From contig JAFUQQ010000053.1 of NCBI GenBank assembly GCA_017472285.1, positions 1-35,766 on the forward strand: a stretch of 35,766 bases of DNA, written 5' to 3'. The notes under the pieces were generated by a model. The model searched no databases, was not told the DNA's origin, and saw only the letters and a program-made list of their open reading frames with translations. A program made the position numbers and the translations under genes. The DNA comes from Clostridia bacterium (lineage in GTDB: Bacteria > Bacillota > Clostridia > Oscillospirales > CAG-272). The first letter of the stretch is position 1. Each line of letters opens with the position of its first letter. Shown in pieces: positions 7,166 to 14,972 of the stretch.

Positions 7166-8966
7166 AGATAATGTAACAATAAAAACTTTGAGGCTCTATC
7201 ACTCCTTTAATAAAAAGTATTTTCCGATGTCCTTTTTGCAGATCGTTTTCAGTTCGAGCTCTCCGTATTTTAATCTCTGGATGTCTGCCGAGATCGTAAC
7301 TGCTCTTTATGAGGGCAGAGGTAAGCAAGCGATATTTACGCTTATAGCAATTACTCTTTTCGGAAATCTCTTTATTCACATTGTCGGTACACTTCTTAGT
7401 AACGCTGTAAGCCTTCAGTTTGAAAAACTGAACACCAATGAATCCTTGGCCTTCAACCGAAAAACACTTTCTCTTGATTACGATAAGTTAGAAGACCCCG
7501 AGGTTCGAACACTACGGAGAAAGATAGAGGAAAATTCTTGGACTAACGGATATGGGATCAAACATATGCGCGAGTCAGTTAATCGGCTGATGTCGAGTGC
7601 CGTTAAGGTTGTATTTTCGTTGATCTTTTTTATTGAAATGCTCATCAAGATCATAGAGGTAGGGTTCTATTGGGTTGGGCTTGTCTTGGCTCTCGGCATG
7701 GTCTCTTTTGCCGTGTTGAATTATCTGTGGGGACTGAAAGTCGGCGGCAAAAATGCAAAATATTGGGGCATCGTCCACGATATGATGCTAAAAGAAAACA
7801 GAATATCAAGGGGAACCGGATATTATGGGTTGGATGGCAGAATATATCGTCAGGCAGATATGATTCGGAAATTGGAGGATAAGTTAAACCGAGAGCACTT
7901 GGCGATCTTTTCAAAAGCAAATCACTATTCTTTCAAAATGGGTGTCTTGACCCTTATCCTATCTTGGACAAGCGCGCTTTTCAATTATCTTTTGGTTTGT
8001 TTTTACTGTGCCATGGGAGCGTTTCCTGTAGGTAACGTGATTAAATACACAGGATATCTTGGGCGCTTTATGGGAGATATTGCATTGCTGTTTGATACGT
8101 TGTTCCGTTCTTTCAAGGAGAACGAGCAATTCCTCAAGCTATATTTAGAGTATTTCGACATACCCAACGATATGTATCAAGGTTCTCTTGCCGTGGAAAA
8201 GCGAAGTGACAAAAAATATGATATTGAATTTCGTAATGTCAGTTTTAAATATGCGGGAAGTGAGAACTATGCTTTGAAGAATGTCAATCTGACCTTTAAT
8301 GTGGGTGAACGGCTTGCTGTGGTCGGAATGAACGGCTCAGGCAAGACCACATTTATCAAGCTGATGTGCCGTCTTTATGACCCGACTGATGGAGAGATCT
8401 ATATGAACGATTTCAACATACGAAAATATGATTATCGTCAGTATCTCGATCTTTTCTCGGTAGTATTCCAAGATTATTCGCTCTTGGCTCTCCCACTTGG
8501 CAATAACGTATCGTCTGCTGCTACGTGGGATGCAGAAAAAGCGGAAAGGTGCCTGCGCGAAGTCGGCTTTGGAGAAAGATATGATGATATGCCAAAGGGG
8601 CTGGAAACGCCGCTCTACAAGGATTTCGATAATAAAGGGGTGAATGTATCCGGTGGTGAAGCGCAGAAGATCGCACTTGCCCGCGCGCTTTATAAAGATG
8701 CACCTTTCATCATTCTTGATGAGCCTACTGCTGCGCTCGATCCTATTGCCGAGGCAGAGATCTACGCCAAGTTTGACGAGATCGTTGGTGACAAGACCGC
8801 TATTTATATCAGCCACCGTCTATCTTCCTGTCGCTTCTGCGACAAGATTGCAGTATTTGATAACGGCGAGATTGTTCAGGTCGGTTCTCATGAAGAATTG
8901 TTAACCGACGAAAACGGCAAATACTATGAACTTTGGACGGCTCAAGCGCAATACTATACGAAATAA
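7158..8966 (+). CDS. ABC exporter half-transporter (permease-ATPase fusion) 2
   Basis: Partner of the preceding ABC protein, 602 aa, same layout. Walker A GMNGSGKTT is near residue 389, signature VSGGEAQ near 496, Walker B FIILDEPTAAL near 515 and ISHR near 551, so both sites of a heterodimer would look competent. This differs from BmrCD-type pairs, where one site is usually degenerate. The start at 7158 follows AAGGAGG with 9 nt spacing and gives an ATGCGTAA overlap with the upstream stop, suggesting translational coupling; a GTG at 7149 lies inside the SD and is unlikely. A CGCCGAG-type terminator follows. Confidence 0.92.
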   Translation: MRKDNVTIKTLRLYHSFNKKYFPMSFLQIVFSSSSPYFNLWMSAEIVTALYEGRGKQAIFTLIAITLFGNLFIHIVGTLLSNAVSLQFEKLNTNESLAFNRKTLSLDYDKLEDPEVRTLRRKIEENSWTNGYGIKHMRESVNRLMSSAVKVVFSLIFFIEMLIKIIEVGFYWVGLVLALGMVSFAVLNYLWGLKVGGKNAKYWGIVHDMMLKENRISRGTGYYGLDGRIYRQADMIRKLEDKLNREHLAIFSKANHYSFKMGVLTLILSWTSALFNYLLVCFYCAMGAFPVGNVIKYTGYLGRFMGDIALLFDTLFRSFKENEQFLKLYLEYFDIPNDMYQGSLAVEKRSDKKYDIEFRNVSFKYAGSENYALKNVNLTFNVGERLAVVGMNGSGKTTFIKLMCRLYDPTDGEIYMNDFNIRKYDYRQYLDLFSVVFQDYSLLALPLGNNVSSAATWDAEKAERCLREVGFGERYDDMPKGLETPLYKDFDNKGVNVSGGEAQKIALARALYKDAPFIILDEPTAALDPIAEAEIYAKFDEIVGDKTAIYISHRLSSCRFCDKIAVFDNGEIVQVGSHEELLTDENGKYYELWTAQAQYYTK

Positions 8967-8972
8967 GAATAC

Positions 8973-9011
8973 CGCCGAGAGTAACCATTGGTCGCTCTCG
9001 GCGACTTTGTT
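8973..9011 (+). terminator. Terminator of ABC operon (CGCCGAG type)
   Basis: CGCCGAGAG (from 8973) pairs with CTCTCGGCG (to 9003), with the extra inner stem AACC/GGT, followed by ACTTTGTT. Related in sequence to the terminators of both sigma genes. Confidence 0.8.
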
Positions 9012-9012
9012 A

Positions 9013-9041
9013 TAGACTAATTCATAAATTTATGATATAAT
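9013..9041 (+). promoter_or_regulatory. Promoter of second long sigma gene
   Basis: TAGACT (9013-9018), 17-base spacer, TATAAT (9036-9041) with TG at 9033-9034. The 11-base string TAGAYTAATTC and the extended -10 match the promoter of the first long sigma gene at the same spacing. Confidence 0.5.
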
Positions 9042-9127
9042 TTTATAAATCAACCTATCCAAACTGATTTTGATGCACTATAAGGGCGTAATCATGATTG
9101 CATCCCAAAAGAAAGGAGGAGAAGAAC

Positions 9128-10729
9128 TTGGACGAGAACAAAATCATCCCGTACATCGAACCGATATTTCGTTTCTGTTATAAGCGTTTATCCAACCGCT
9201 ACGATGCCGAGGATCTTGCAAGTGAGATCATTTGTCATGTCCTTGAAGGAATGAACAAATATCAAATCGAATCGCTTGATGCATGGATTTGGCGTATTGC
9301 TCATAACCGCTATGCCCGGTTTATTGACAATCGGAATAAAAATCAAATCGTATTGTCATGCGAAGACGAACTTTTTGGCATTGCCGATTATTCCGATGTC
9401 GATGAGGACAACACGCAGGATGAATATGAAACGGTGTTTCGCTATTTGCACACGTTATCTTCCGAGTACAAAAATATTTTTGTGGATTACTATATTGGCG
9501 AATTGTCAATCAGAAGTCTTGCAAAAAAATATTCTCTCCCCGAAACCACAATCAAATGGCGACTAAATGTAGGACGCCAAAAAATCAAAGATAGGATAGG
9601 AGAAGATAAAATGGATAAGGTATATCAGAGAATTAATTGGAATACCAGAACTTGTAACGGCAATATGAATTCCGATGCATATCTTCACAGGCAGATTGCC
9701 CGTGCTATTTGTCTCGCAGCTTATGAAAAGCCTTTGACAGTAGAGGAGATCAGCATCAGTACGGGTATTCCTACAATGTACGTAGAAGATGAACTCCCCC
9801 GACTTGAATATGGGGATGCTATCTGTAAGGTAGGTAACAAATATGTAACCAATTTTATTATCTTTCGTTTGAAAGATAGAAAGCAGACCGATGATGTTTC
9901 TTTATCGGCGGTCAATATGCTTGCGGACAAAATGGAATTGCTTTTGAGTGAAGCAGAGGCAAAAATCAGCACGATTGATTTTTATGGCAATCATTTCGGT
10001 ATGGATAGACTTGGATATATTATCATTCCGTATCTGCTCAGACAAAAAATCCGTGATGTGAAAAACAATCGTTTGAAGCTGGAAAACGGTCCGTATCCTC
10101 CGAGAAAAGACGGTGGCTACGGTTGGTTTATCGTGGAAGAAACAGTCGATGAATCGGAAAACTGCGCTGAGTACAATTCTGGATGTAATGTTGCAGGGGA
10201 CGATAGTGGTAGTGCGTACAAAGTCTCGTCGCATATCTATTACTATTGGATCAGTAAATATTTTGATTATAGCATATATCATAAAAAAGGAATACGCTGG
10301 ATGTGTGCAAATGGCATACCGCAGAACAGTGTAAACGGTGTTGTGTCCAAAGAAGCTCTTTCCGAAGAAGATGCCGCACATCTTATCGAAACAAATCTGC
10401 TTATAAAGTCAGAGGTAGGCTTTAGCTTAAACTTCCCGCACTTTACCGCAGAGCAATTTGGAAAATTTGTTTCACTGTTTGAGATGACTGATGAAAAGAT
10501 GGGTGATCTCCTTGCGGAGTGGATCGTAACTGTGCGCAATAATTTTGAAAACTTCGTTCCGAAACACCTGCACGATCAGATCAATCAGTGGGTTAGCTGT
10601 TACCTTCATCAGATCATTGGATATGTTACAGACGAGCTGATTCGCCGTGGTATCCTGCGTAAACCCGATAATGAAAAGCCTTTGACCGATGGTGTATTCA
10701 GCGTTGAAGGAAAATACATCAATCCTTAA
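9128..10729 (+). CDS. Long ECF-type sigma-70 family factor, second paralogue
   Basis: ECF sigma factor with a long extension, 533 aa if it starts at the TTG at 9128, which has GGAGG eight bases upstream. An in-frame TTG at 9098 would place the ribosome binding site inside the gene. Region 2 (about residues 3-70) contains YDAEDLASEI. Region 4 (about 95-150) contains SIRSLAKKYSLPETTIKWRL. The extension contains ISTGIPTMYVEDELPRLE near residues 200-220, matching the GIPTPYVENAIEDL segment of the first paralogue, followed by a large unrecognised domain rich in Tyr and Trp. The two proteins are only moderately similar, so the duplication is old or both copies were acquired. No anti-sigma gene is nearby. 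A CGCCGAG-type terminator follows. Confidence 0.85.
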   Translation: MDENKIIPYIEPIFRFCYKRLSNRYDAEDLASEIICHVLEGMNKYQIESLDAWIWRIAHNRYARFIDNRNKNQIVLSCEDELFGIADYSDVDEDNTQDEYETVFRYLHTLSSEYKNIFVDYYIGELSIRSLAKKYSLPETTIKWRLNVGRQKIKDRIGEDKMDKVYQRINWNTRTCNGNMNSDAYLHRQIARAICLAAYEKPLTVEEISISTGIPTMYVEDELPRLEYGDAICKVGNKYVTNFIIFRLKDRKQTDDVSLSAVNMLADKMELLLSEAEAKISTIDFYGNHFGMDRLGYIIIPYLLRQKIRDVKNNRLKLENGPYPPRKDGGYGWFIVEETVDESENCAEYNSGCNVAGDDSGSAYKVSSHIYYYWISKYFDYSIYHKKGIRWMCANGIPQNSVNGVVSKEALSEEDAAHLIETNLLIKSEVGFSLNFPHFTAEQFGKFVSLFEMTDEKMGDLLAEWIVTVRNNFENFVPKHLHDQINQWVSCYLHQIIGYVTDELIRRGILRKPDNEKPLTDGVFSVEGKYINP

Positions 10730-10738
10730 ATAAGATAA

Positions 10739-10790
10739 CCGCCGAGGACGATCATATGTAACATATGGTCACTCTCGGCGGTTTGTTTTA
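10739..10790 (+). terminator. Terminator of second sigma gene (CGCCGAG type)
   Basis: CCGCCGAG (10739-10746) pairs with CTCGGCGG (10774-10781). An inner stem GATCATATG/CATATGGTC lies between them. TTTGTTTT follows. Confidence 0.85.
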
Positions 10791-10861
10791 CGCATAAATA
10801 TATTCTTTTAGCACGATTTCCTCCGCACTTTTCTTTGCCGAATTTATTTTGAGAGATGGAA

Positions 10862-10907
10862 GGCGAAGAGGAATTGAAAGATAAAGGAAAAGGTGCAGGC
10901 ATGATAT
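10862..10907. repeat. Dispersed repeat, truncated copy C
   Basis: The stretch ending in GAAAAGGTGCAGGCATGAT aligns with 3579-3623 of copy A, including the purine-rich arm upstream (GGCGAAGAGGAATTGAAAG versus GCGGAGAAGGAATAGAAAA). The second half of the repeat is missing. Confidence 0.55.
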
Positions 10908-10974
10908 TTAAAATGAAGGTTGCATATTTTTGCTTTAACCATCAAAAACTAAAAAGAAACGGTTGGAGGAAAAA

Positions 10975-11652
10975 ATGGATATTATCAAAGTTATTTTGAC
11001 AGCGTTGTTATCGGTGACGGTGCTATTCATCATCACAAAAATTATGGGACACAAGCAGGTCGCACAGCTTGACTTTTTTGACTATGTCAGCGGAATCACC
11101 ATCGGCTCGATTGCGGCAGAGCTTGCTACGGAATTGGAGGAACCATATAAGCCGTTGATTGCTCTTGTGATTTACGGTTTGATATCGCTCATTTTGAATA
11201 TGCTCGCACACAAGCTCCCGCGTACACGAAAATATATCAATGGCACGCCGACGATCTTAATGAGCGAAGGCAAGATTTACCGTGAAAATTTGAAGCAGTC
11301 GAAGCTTGACTTATCCGAGTTTATGCTTCTGTGCCGAGAGCAGGGATATTTTGACCTTGATGAGATACAAACAGCGGTCTTTGAGCACAACGGAAAGCTT
11401 TCAATTCTGCCCAAGGCGGCAAACCGCCCCGCAACACCTGAGGATTTAAAGATTACGGCGAAGGCGACGTACATCGGCGTGGAGGTCATTATGGACGGGC
11501 GCATGATGGGTGAAAACCTTTCCCGTATGGGACGCGACGAAAATTGGCTGACAAAGCAGGTAAAAGCACAAGGCTACAAAGATATAAAGGATATTTTTCT
11601 TGGCATTTACCGCAAGGAAGATGACAGTTTAACTCTATATCCAAGTGAGTGA
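10975..11652 (+). CDS. DUF421 (YetF-like) membrane protein
   Basis: Membrane protein of the DUF421 family, 225 aa. The N-terminal part has three hydrophobic segments (about residues 3-22, 33-50 and 58-78) with the family-typical GHKQVAQLDFFDYVSGITIGS between the first two. The C-terminal part, about residues 85-220, is the soluble alpha/beta region with GTPTILMSEGKI and LDEIQTAVFEHNGKLSI. Bacillus relatives (YetF, YrbG, YdfS) are poorly characterised, and some contribute to spore or stress properties. The start at 10975 follows GGAGG by 5 nt. A cupin gene follows closely, so the two are probably one transcript. Confidence 0.9.
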   Translation: MDIIKVILTALLSVTVLFIITKIMGHKQVAQLDFFDYVSGITIGSIAAELATELEEPYKPLIALVIYGLISLILNMLAHKLPRTRKYINGTPTILMSEGKIYRENLKQSKLDLSEFMLLCREQGYFDLDEIQTAVFEHNGKLSILPKAANRPATPEDLKITAKATYIGVEVIMDGRMMGENLSRMGRDENWLTKQVKAQGYKDIKDIFLGIYRKEDDSLTLYPSE

Positions 11653-11696
11653 TTTTTGCATATACTGATATCGAACGCAAAAAAGGAGGTACACTT

Positions 11697-12134
11697 ATGC
11701 GAAAACACAACTGTGGTGAGCATCCCCAAATTCGCGACTATGGGTGCGAACCATTTATATTCAATATCAATCACGCGACGGGCATGAATAAGAATTTTCG
11801 AACAACTCTTTGGACGGGGCAGGAACTTCAACTAACCTTAATGAGCATTCCCGTATGCGGCGACATCGGCGTGGAAGTGCACCCTGATGTTGATCAATTT
11901 ATCCGTGTAGAGAGTGGCAGAGCGAAGGTGTATATGGGTACTTGCCGTAACAATTTGCAAGAAAAGGCATGTGTGGACGGAAACTACGCGATACTCATTC
12001 CTGCAGGTACATGGCACAACATCGTCAACGTGGGAAATCGCCCGCTCAAACTCTATTCGATCTATGCGCCGCCTCAACACCCTTTCGACACGGTACATCG
12101 GACGAAAGAGGATGCGGAACACGAGGAACATTAA
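11697..12134 (+). CDS. Cupin-domain protein
   Basis: Small single-domain cupin of 145 aa, probably a cytoplasmic metal-binding beta barrel. Motif 1 is GVEVHPDVDQFIRVESG with His62; Asp64 replaces the second histidine of the classic motif. Motif 2 is IPAGTWHNI with His107. The surrounding residues (LQLTLMSIPVCGDIG) resemble the group loosely annotated as mannose-6-phosphate-isomerase-like cupins, but no enzymatic activity can be claimed. The start at 11697 follows AAAGGAGGT with 6 nt spacing. It lies 44 nt after the DUF421 gene and is followed by a hairpin at 12140-12172, so it ends that transcript. Confidence 0.88.
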   Translation: MRKHNCGEHPQIRDYGCEPFIFNINHATGMNKNFRTTLWTGQELQLTLMSIPVCGDIGVEVHPDVDQFIRVESGRAKVYMGTCRNNLQEKACVDGNYAILIPAGTWHNIVNVGNRPLKLYSIYAPPQHPFDTVHRTKEDAEHEEH

Positions 12135-12139
12135 AAATC

Positions 12140-12172
12140 AACGCACTCGAATGAACGAGTGCGTTAACTTTT
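12140..12172 (+). terminator. Terminator after cupin gene
   Basis: A 10-bp stem AACGCACTCG (12140-12149) and CGAGTGCGTT (12156-12165) with a 6-nt loop. The tail AACTTTTAAT is a weak U tract. Confidence 0.6.
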
Positions 12173-12263
12173 AATATCTGCGGATAAATTTCAGATTTTG
12201 ATATGTTTCGCGCGAAAGATTGGTTTGTGCAGGAAGAATCAAGACTACTTCAATTATTTTAAT

Positions 12264-12370
12264 AAGAAAAAGGTGTAGGCGTGATGCCTGCACCTAAACT
12301 TTTAATATAGATATGTAACATAAAAAGAAATCCGAACACATCGTTTGTCACGAAATCGTTCGGATTTGTT
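12264..12370. repeat. Dispersed repeat, copy B, next to tRNA-Glu
   Basis: About 100 bp matching copy A (3604-3705) with roughly ten differences, in the same orientation. It contains GTGATGCCTGCACC and CGAACACATCGTTTGTCACG. It ends a few bases from the 3' end of tRNA-Glu, and its right half is that gene's terminator. The copies enclose the LytTR, ABC, second sigma, DUF421 and cupin genes. Confidence 0.8.
12321..12367 (-). terminator. Terminator of tRNA-Glu
   Basis: On the minus strand AAATCCGAAC pairs with GTTCGGATTT (12358-12367 with 12328-12337), followed by CTTTTTA. It lies 8 nt past the tRNA 3' end and is part of dispersed repeat copy B. Confidence 0.75.
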
Positions 12371-12375
12371 TTGAT

Positions 12376-12450
12376 TGGTGACCCGGACGGGAATCGAACC
12401 CGTGTTACCGCCGTGAAAGGGCGGTGTCTTAGCCGCTTGACCACCGGGCC
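12376..12450 (-). tRNA. tRNA-Glu (UUC)
   Basis: A 75-nt cloverleaf on the minus strand, beginning GGCCCGGTGGTCAAGCGG and ending with an encoded CCA. The anticodon arm is CCGCC-CTTTCAC-GGCGG with anticodon TTC. The T arm is ACGGG-TTCGAAT-CCCGT. The acceptor stem GGCCCGG/CCGGGTC pairs with one G-U. It has its own promoter and terminator and diverges from the ylxM operon. Confidence 0.97.
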
Positions 12451-12467
12451 GTGCTTGGTACCGTTCA

Positions 12468-12496
12468 AGCATATCATAAAAAATCACATTTGTCAA
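12468..12496 (-). promoter_or_regulatory. Promoter of tRNA-Glu
   Basis: Minus-strand TTGACA (12491-12496), 17 bases, TATGCT (12468-12473). Confidence 0.8.
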
Positions 12497-12567
12497 GAGC
12501 AAAAAACAAAAAAATTGAAAAAATAGCGGATTTTTTTGCAAAAGTCAGGAAAAGTCTGAAAAATATC

Positions 12568-12596
12568 TTGACAAAGTGGGATTTATATGCTATACT
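12568..12596 (+). promoter_or_regulatory. Promoter of ylxM-ffh operon
   Basis: TTGACA (12568-12573), 17 bases, TATACT (12591-12596). The short leader carries the small hairpin GCTGT/ACAGC (12604-12620). Confidence 0.8.
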
Positions 12597-12644
12597 CTGT
12601 AAAGCTGTGAACTTTACAGCACTATGGAATACGGAGGTAAAACA

Positions 12645-12992
12645 ATGTTTGTCAAAGACCTTCGGCTGATCATGCTTTTTGATTTTTACGGCGAGCTTCT
12701 GACAGAATCTCAGAAAACAATGTTTGACTATTATTATAATGATGACCTTTCTCTTGCGGAGATCGCAGAGAACACGGGAATCACCAGACAAGGTGTGCGC
12801 GACAGCATCAAACGCGCAGAAGAAACGCTTCAAGGATACGAAAGAAAGCTTGGACTTGCCGATAAGCTTTCCCGTCTGGAACAAAAATCCGAAGAAGCCG
12901 AAACGCTTCTCCACTCACTCAAAACAAAATATCCCGAAGCCTCGGCAGATCTCGATCACGTTGCAGAGCTTTTCGGCTCCATCTCTCTATAA
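12645..12992 (+). CDS. ylxM: YlxM/p13-like (UPF0122) SRP-associated HTH protein
   Basis: Small helix-turn-helix protein of 115 aa encoded just upstream of ffh, as in many Firmicutes. Residues about 10-60 resemble a sigma region 4 fold (LTESQKTMFDYYYNDDLSLAEIAENTGITRQGVRDSI, seen in pieces), followed by a charged coiled-coil-like tail. The family is associated with the signal recognition particle; in streptococci YlxM modulates SRP activity with scRNA. The start at 12645 follows CGGAGGT by 6 nt. An ATG at 12624 lies upstream of this SD and is less likely. It is the first gene of a rightward operon. Confidence 0.92.
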   Translation: MFVKDLRLIMLFDFYGELLTESQKTMFDYYYNDDLSLAEIAENTGITRQGVRDSIKRAEETLQGYERKLGLADKLSRLEQKSEEAETLLHSLKTKYPEASADLDHVAELFGSISL

Positions 12993-13040
12993 TTCCCAAC
13001 CTTCAAAAAAGCGGTATGACCGCGGAAACGGAGGAAATTT

Positions 13041-14378
13041 ATGTTTGAAAACTTACAAGAAAAACTGAATAACGCCTTTAAAAAATTCAAGAACAAAGGA
13101 ACGTTGACCGAAAAAGACGTAAAAGAAGGAATGCGCGCGGTCAAACTTGCTCTCCTTGAAGCAGACGTAAACTTCAAGGTCGTTCGTGAATTTATCAGTA
13201 AAGTTACCGAACGCGCGGTCGGTTCTGAAGTTCTTGAAAGCCTGATGCCCGCACAACAGGTCATCAAGATCGTTAATGAAGAATTGACGGCTTTGATGGG
13301 CGGAACACAGGCGAAATTACAGATCGATTCCAAACCTCCGACAGTCATTATGATGGTCGGTCTTCAGGGTGCCGGTAAAACCACCCATACCGGTAAACTT
13401 GCCGCAATGATGAAAAAACAGGGCAAAAATCCTGTACTTGTTGCTTGTGACGTTTACCGTCCCGCCGCGATCAAACAATTGCAGATTGTCGGTGAAAAAG
13501 TCGGTGTTCCCGTTTATGCGGAAACAGAAAAACAAAATCCCGTCAAGATCGCGAAAAACGGTCTTGCTTACGCGATAAAGAACGGTCATGATATGGTATT
13601 TATCGATACCGCGGGCCGTTTGCAGATCGACGAAGCCATGATGGAAGAACTTGTTGAAATCAAAGAACAGGTTGAACCCATTGAAATCCTCCTGACGATT
13701 GATGCCATGGCAGGTCAGGATGCCGTCAACGTTGCTTCCACTTTCAACGAAAAGCTTGATATCACAGGTGTTATCGTCACAAAACTTGATGGCGATACCA
13801 GAGGCGGCGCGGCACTTTCCGTTAAATACGTAACGGGTAAGCCCATCAAATTCATCGGTACGGGCGAAAAAATGGATGCTATCGAACCTTTCTATCCCGA
13901 CCGTATGGCATCCAGAATCCTTGGCATGGGCGACGTTCTTTCCCTGATTGAAAAAGCGGAACAGAATTTCGATATGAAAAAAGCGGCTGAACTGGAAGAA
14001 AAGCTCCGCAAATCCCGCTTTACTCTGACCGATTATCTCGATCAGATGACACAGCTCAAAAACATGGGTTCTCTTGAATCCTTGCTCGGCATGATGCCCG
14101 GTGTTTCTCAATCTTCTCTGAAAGATGCAAATTTTGATGAAAATATCATTAAGAAAACCGAAGCCATTATCCTTTCCATGACTCCCGCAGAACGCGAAAA
14201 GCCCGATCTGATCAACTATTCCCGCAAGATGCGTATCGCAAAAGGTTCGGGTACGACGATCGAAGAAGTCAACCGTTTGCTCAAGCAATTTGAACAGACC
14301 AATAAACTCATGAAGCAATTCGCAGGCCCGAAAGGCGCGAAAAAGCTCGCTAAACTCGGCGGAAAAATGCCGTTTTAA
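13041..14378 (+). CDS. ffh: Signal recognition particle protein Ffh
   Basis: SRP54 GTPase, 445 aa, a normal length. It binds signal sequences of nascent membrane and secreted proteins and, with 4.5S/6S-type SRP RNA and FtsY, targets ribosomes to the Sec translocon. The N domain spans about residues 1-90. The G domain has the P-loop GLQGAGKTTHTGKLA (from residue 107), DTAGRLQ, TKLDGDTRGGAALS and GTGEKMD. The M domain starts near 300 (LEKKL-type linker here KKAAELEEKLRKSRFTL in pieces) with MGSLESLLGMMPG and SRKMRIAKGSG. SD CGGAGG lies 8 nt before the ATG. Second gene of the ylxM-ffh-rpsP-khpA cluster. Confidence 0.98.
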   Translation: MFENLQEKLNNAFKKFKNKGTLTEKDVKEGMRAVKLALLEADVNFKVVREFISKVTERAVGSEVLESLMPAQQVIKIVNEELTALMGGTQAKLQIDSKPPTVIMMVGLQGAGKTTHTGKLAAMMKKQGKNPVLVACDVYRPAAIKQLQIVGEKVGVPVYAETEKQNPVKIAKNGLAYAIKNGHDMVFIDTAGRLQIDEAMMEELVEIKEQVEPIEILLTIDAMAGQDAVNVASTFNEKLDITGVIVTKLDGDTRGGAALSVKYVTGKPIKFIGTGEKMDAIEPFYPDRMASRILGMGDVLSLIEKAEQNFDMKKAAELEEKLRKSRFTLTDYLDQMTQLKNMGSLESLLGMMPGVSQSSLKDANFDENIIKKTEAIILSMTPAEREKPDLINYSRKMRIAKGSGTTIEEVNRLLKQFEQTNKLMKQFAGPKGAKKLAKLGGKMPF

Positions 14379-14391
14379 CCAATCGTTAATG

Positions 14392-14416
14392 TTTCAGACG
14401 AACTTTTCGTCCTGAA
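14392..14416 (+). other. Intercistronic hairpin between ffh and rpsP
   Basis: TTTCAGACGAA (14392-14402) pairs with TTCGTCCTGAA (14406-14416) with one bulge. There is no immediate U tract, so it is more likely an RNA stability or processing hairpin than a terminator. The sequence to rpsP is AT-rich. Confidence 0.5.
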
Positions 14417-14470
14417 CCAATTATATTAAAAAAATCATACTAAAATTTATTTTATTTGGAGGACACTCAA

Positions 14471-14716
14471 ATGTCAGTTAAAATCAGACTCAAAAGAATC
14501 GGTGCTAAAAAAGCTCCCTTTTACCGTGTAGTTGTTGCAGATTCCCGTTATCCCCGTGATGGTCGTTTCATCGAAGAAATCGGTTATTACAACCCCCTTA
14601 CCAACCCTGTTGAAATCAAGATCGATTCTGAAAAGGCTCAGAAATGGATTGCTACCGGCGCTCAGCCCACAGAAACCGTTAAGAGCTTGCTCAAAAAAGC
14701 CGGCATCACTGAATAA
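14471..14716 (+). CDS. rpsP: 30S ribosomal protein bS16
   Basis: Ribosomal protein bS16, 81 aa, a component of the small-subunit body needed for 30S assembly. The N-terminus [19 protein letters not shown] and the following [20 protein letters not shown] are diagnostic of the family. The start at 14471 follows GGAGGA with 7 nt spacing; an upstream in-frame codon at 14456 precedes this SD and is rejected. It lies in the usual Firmicutes context between ffh and khpA. Confidence 0.98.
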   Translation: MSVKIRLKRIGAKKAPFYRVVVADSRYPRDGRFIEEIGYYNPLTNPVEIKIDSEKAQKWIATGAQPTETVKSLLKKAGITE

Positions 14717-14728
14717 TCAGGTGAGGGC

Positions 14729-14968
14729 ATGACAGATCTTAAGGGTACTCTCGCCAACATTGCGAGAGCGATTGTTGACAGTCCCGAAGACGTCGTCGTT
14801 ACCGTCACTGAAGAAAGCGAAAACAGCATCAGCCTGAAGCTTTCCGTTGCCGCTCCCGATATGGGTAAGGTCATCGGTAAACATGGTAAGATTGCCAAAG
14901 CAATTCGTCAGCTCATGAAAGCTGCCGCAAACGGAACGGGCAAAAAAGTTACAATCGATATCGAGTAA
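14729..14968 (+). CDS. khpA: KH-domain RNA-binding protein KhpA
   Basis: Single KH-domain protein of 79 aa (older names YlqC or UPF0109). The GxxG loop is GKHG within MGKVIGKHGKIAKAIRQLM, which contacts single-stranded RNA. In streptococci and others KhpA works with KhpB (Jag) in RNA-based control of cell division and envelope growth. It starts 12 nt after the rpsP stop, with a modest AGGTGAGG ribosome binding site. A strong terminator follows, so rimM, trmD and rplS, which often continue this operon, are not linked here. Confidence 0.95.
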   Translation: MTDLKGTLANIARAIVDSPEDVVVTVTEESENSISLKLSVAAPDMGKVIGKHGKIAKAIRQLMKAAANGTGKKVTIDIE

Positions 14969-14972
14969 AATG

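Noticed and set aside
9098..9127. Upstream TTG start for the second long sigma gene
   Set aside because: The ribosome binding site GGAGG at 9115-9119 would lie inside the coding region; the TTG at 9128 has correct spacing and matches the N-terminus of the paralogue.
13317..14318. A 333-codon open frame antisense to ffh
   Set aside because: Shadow of the ffh reading frame; composition is unnatural (Phe/His-rich) and no start signals are present.
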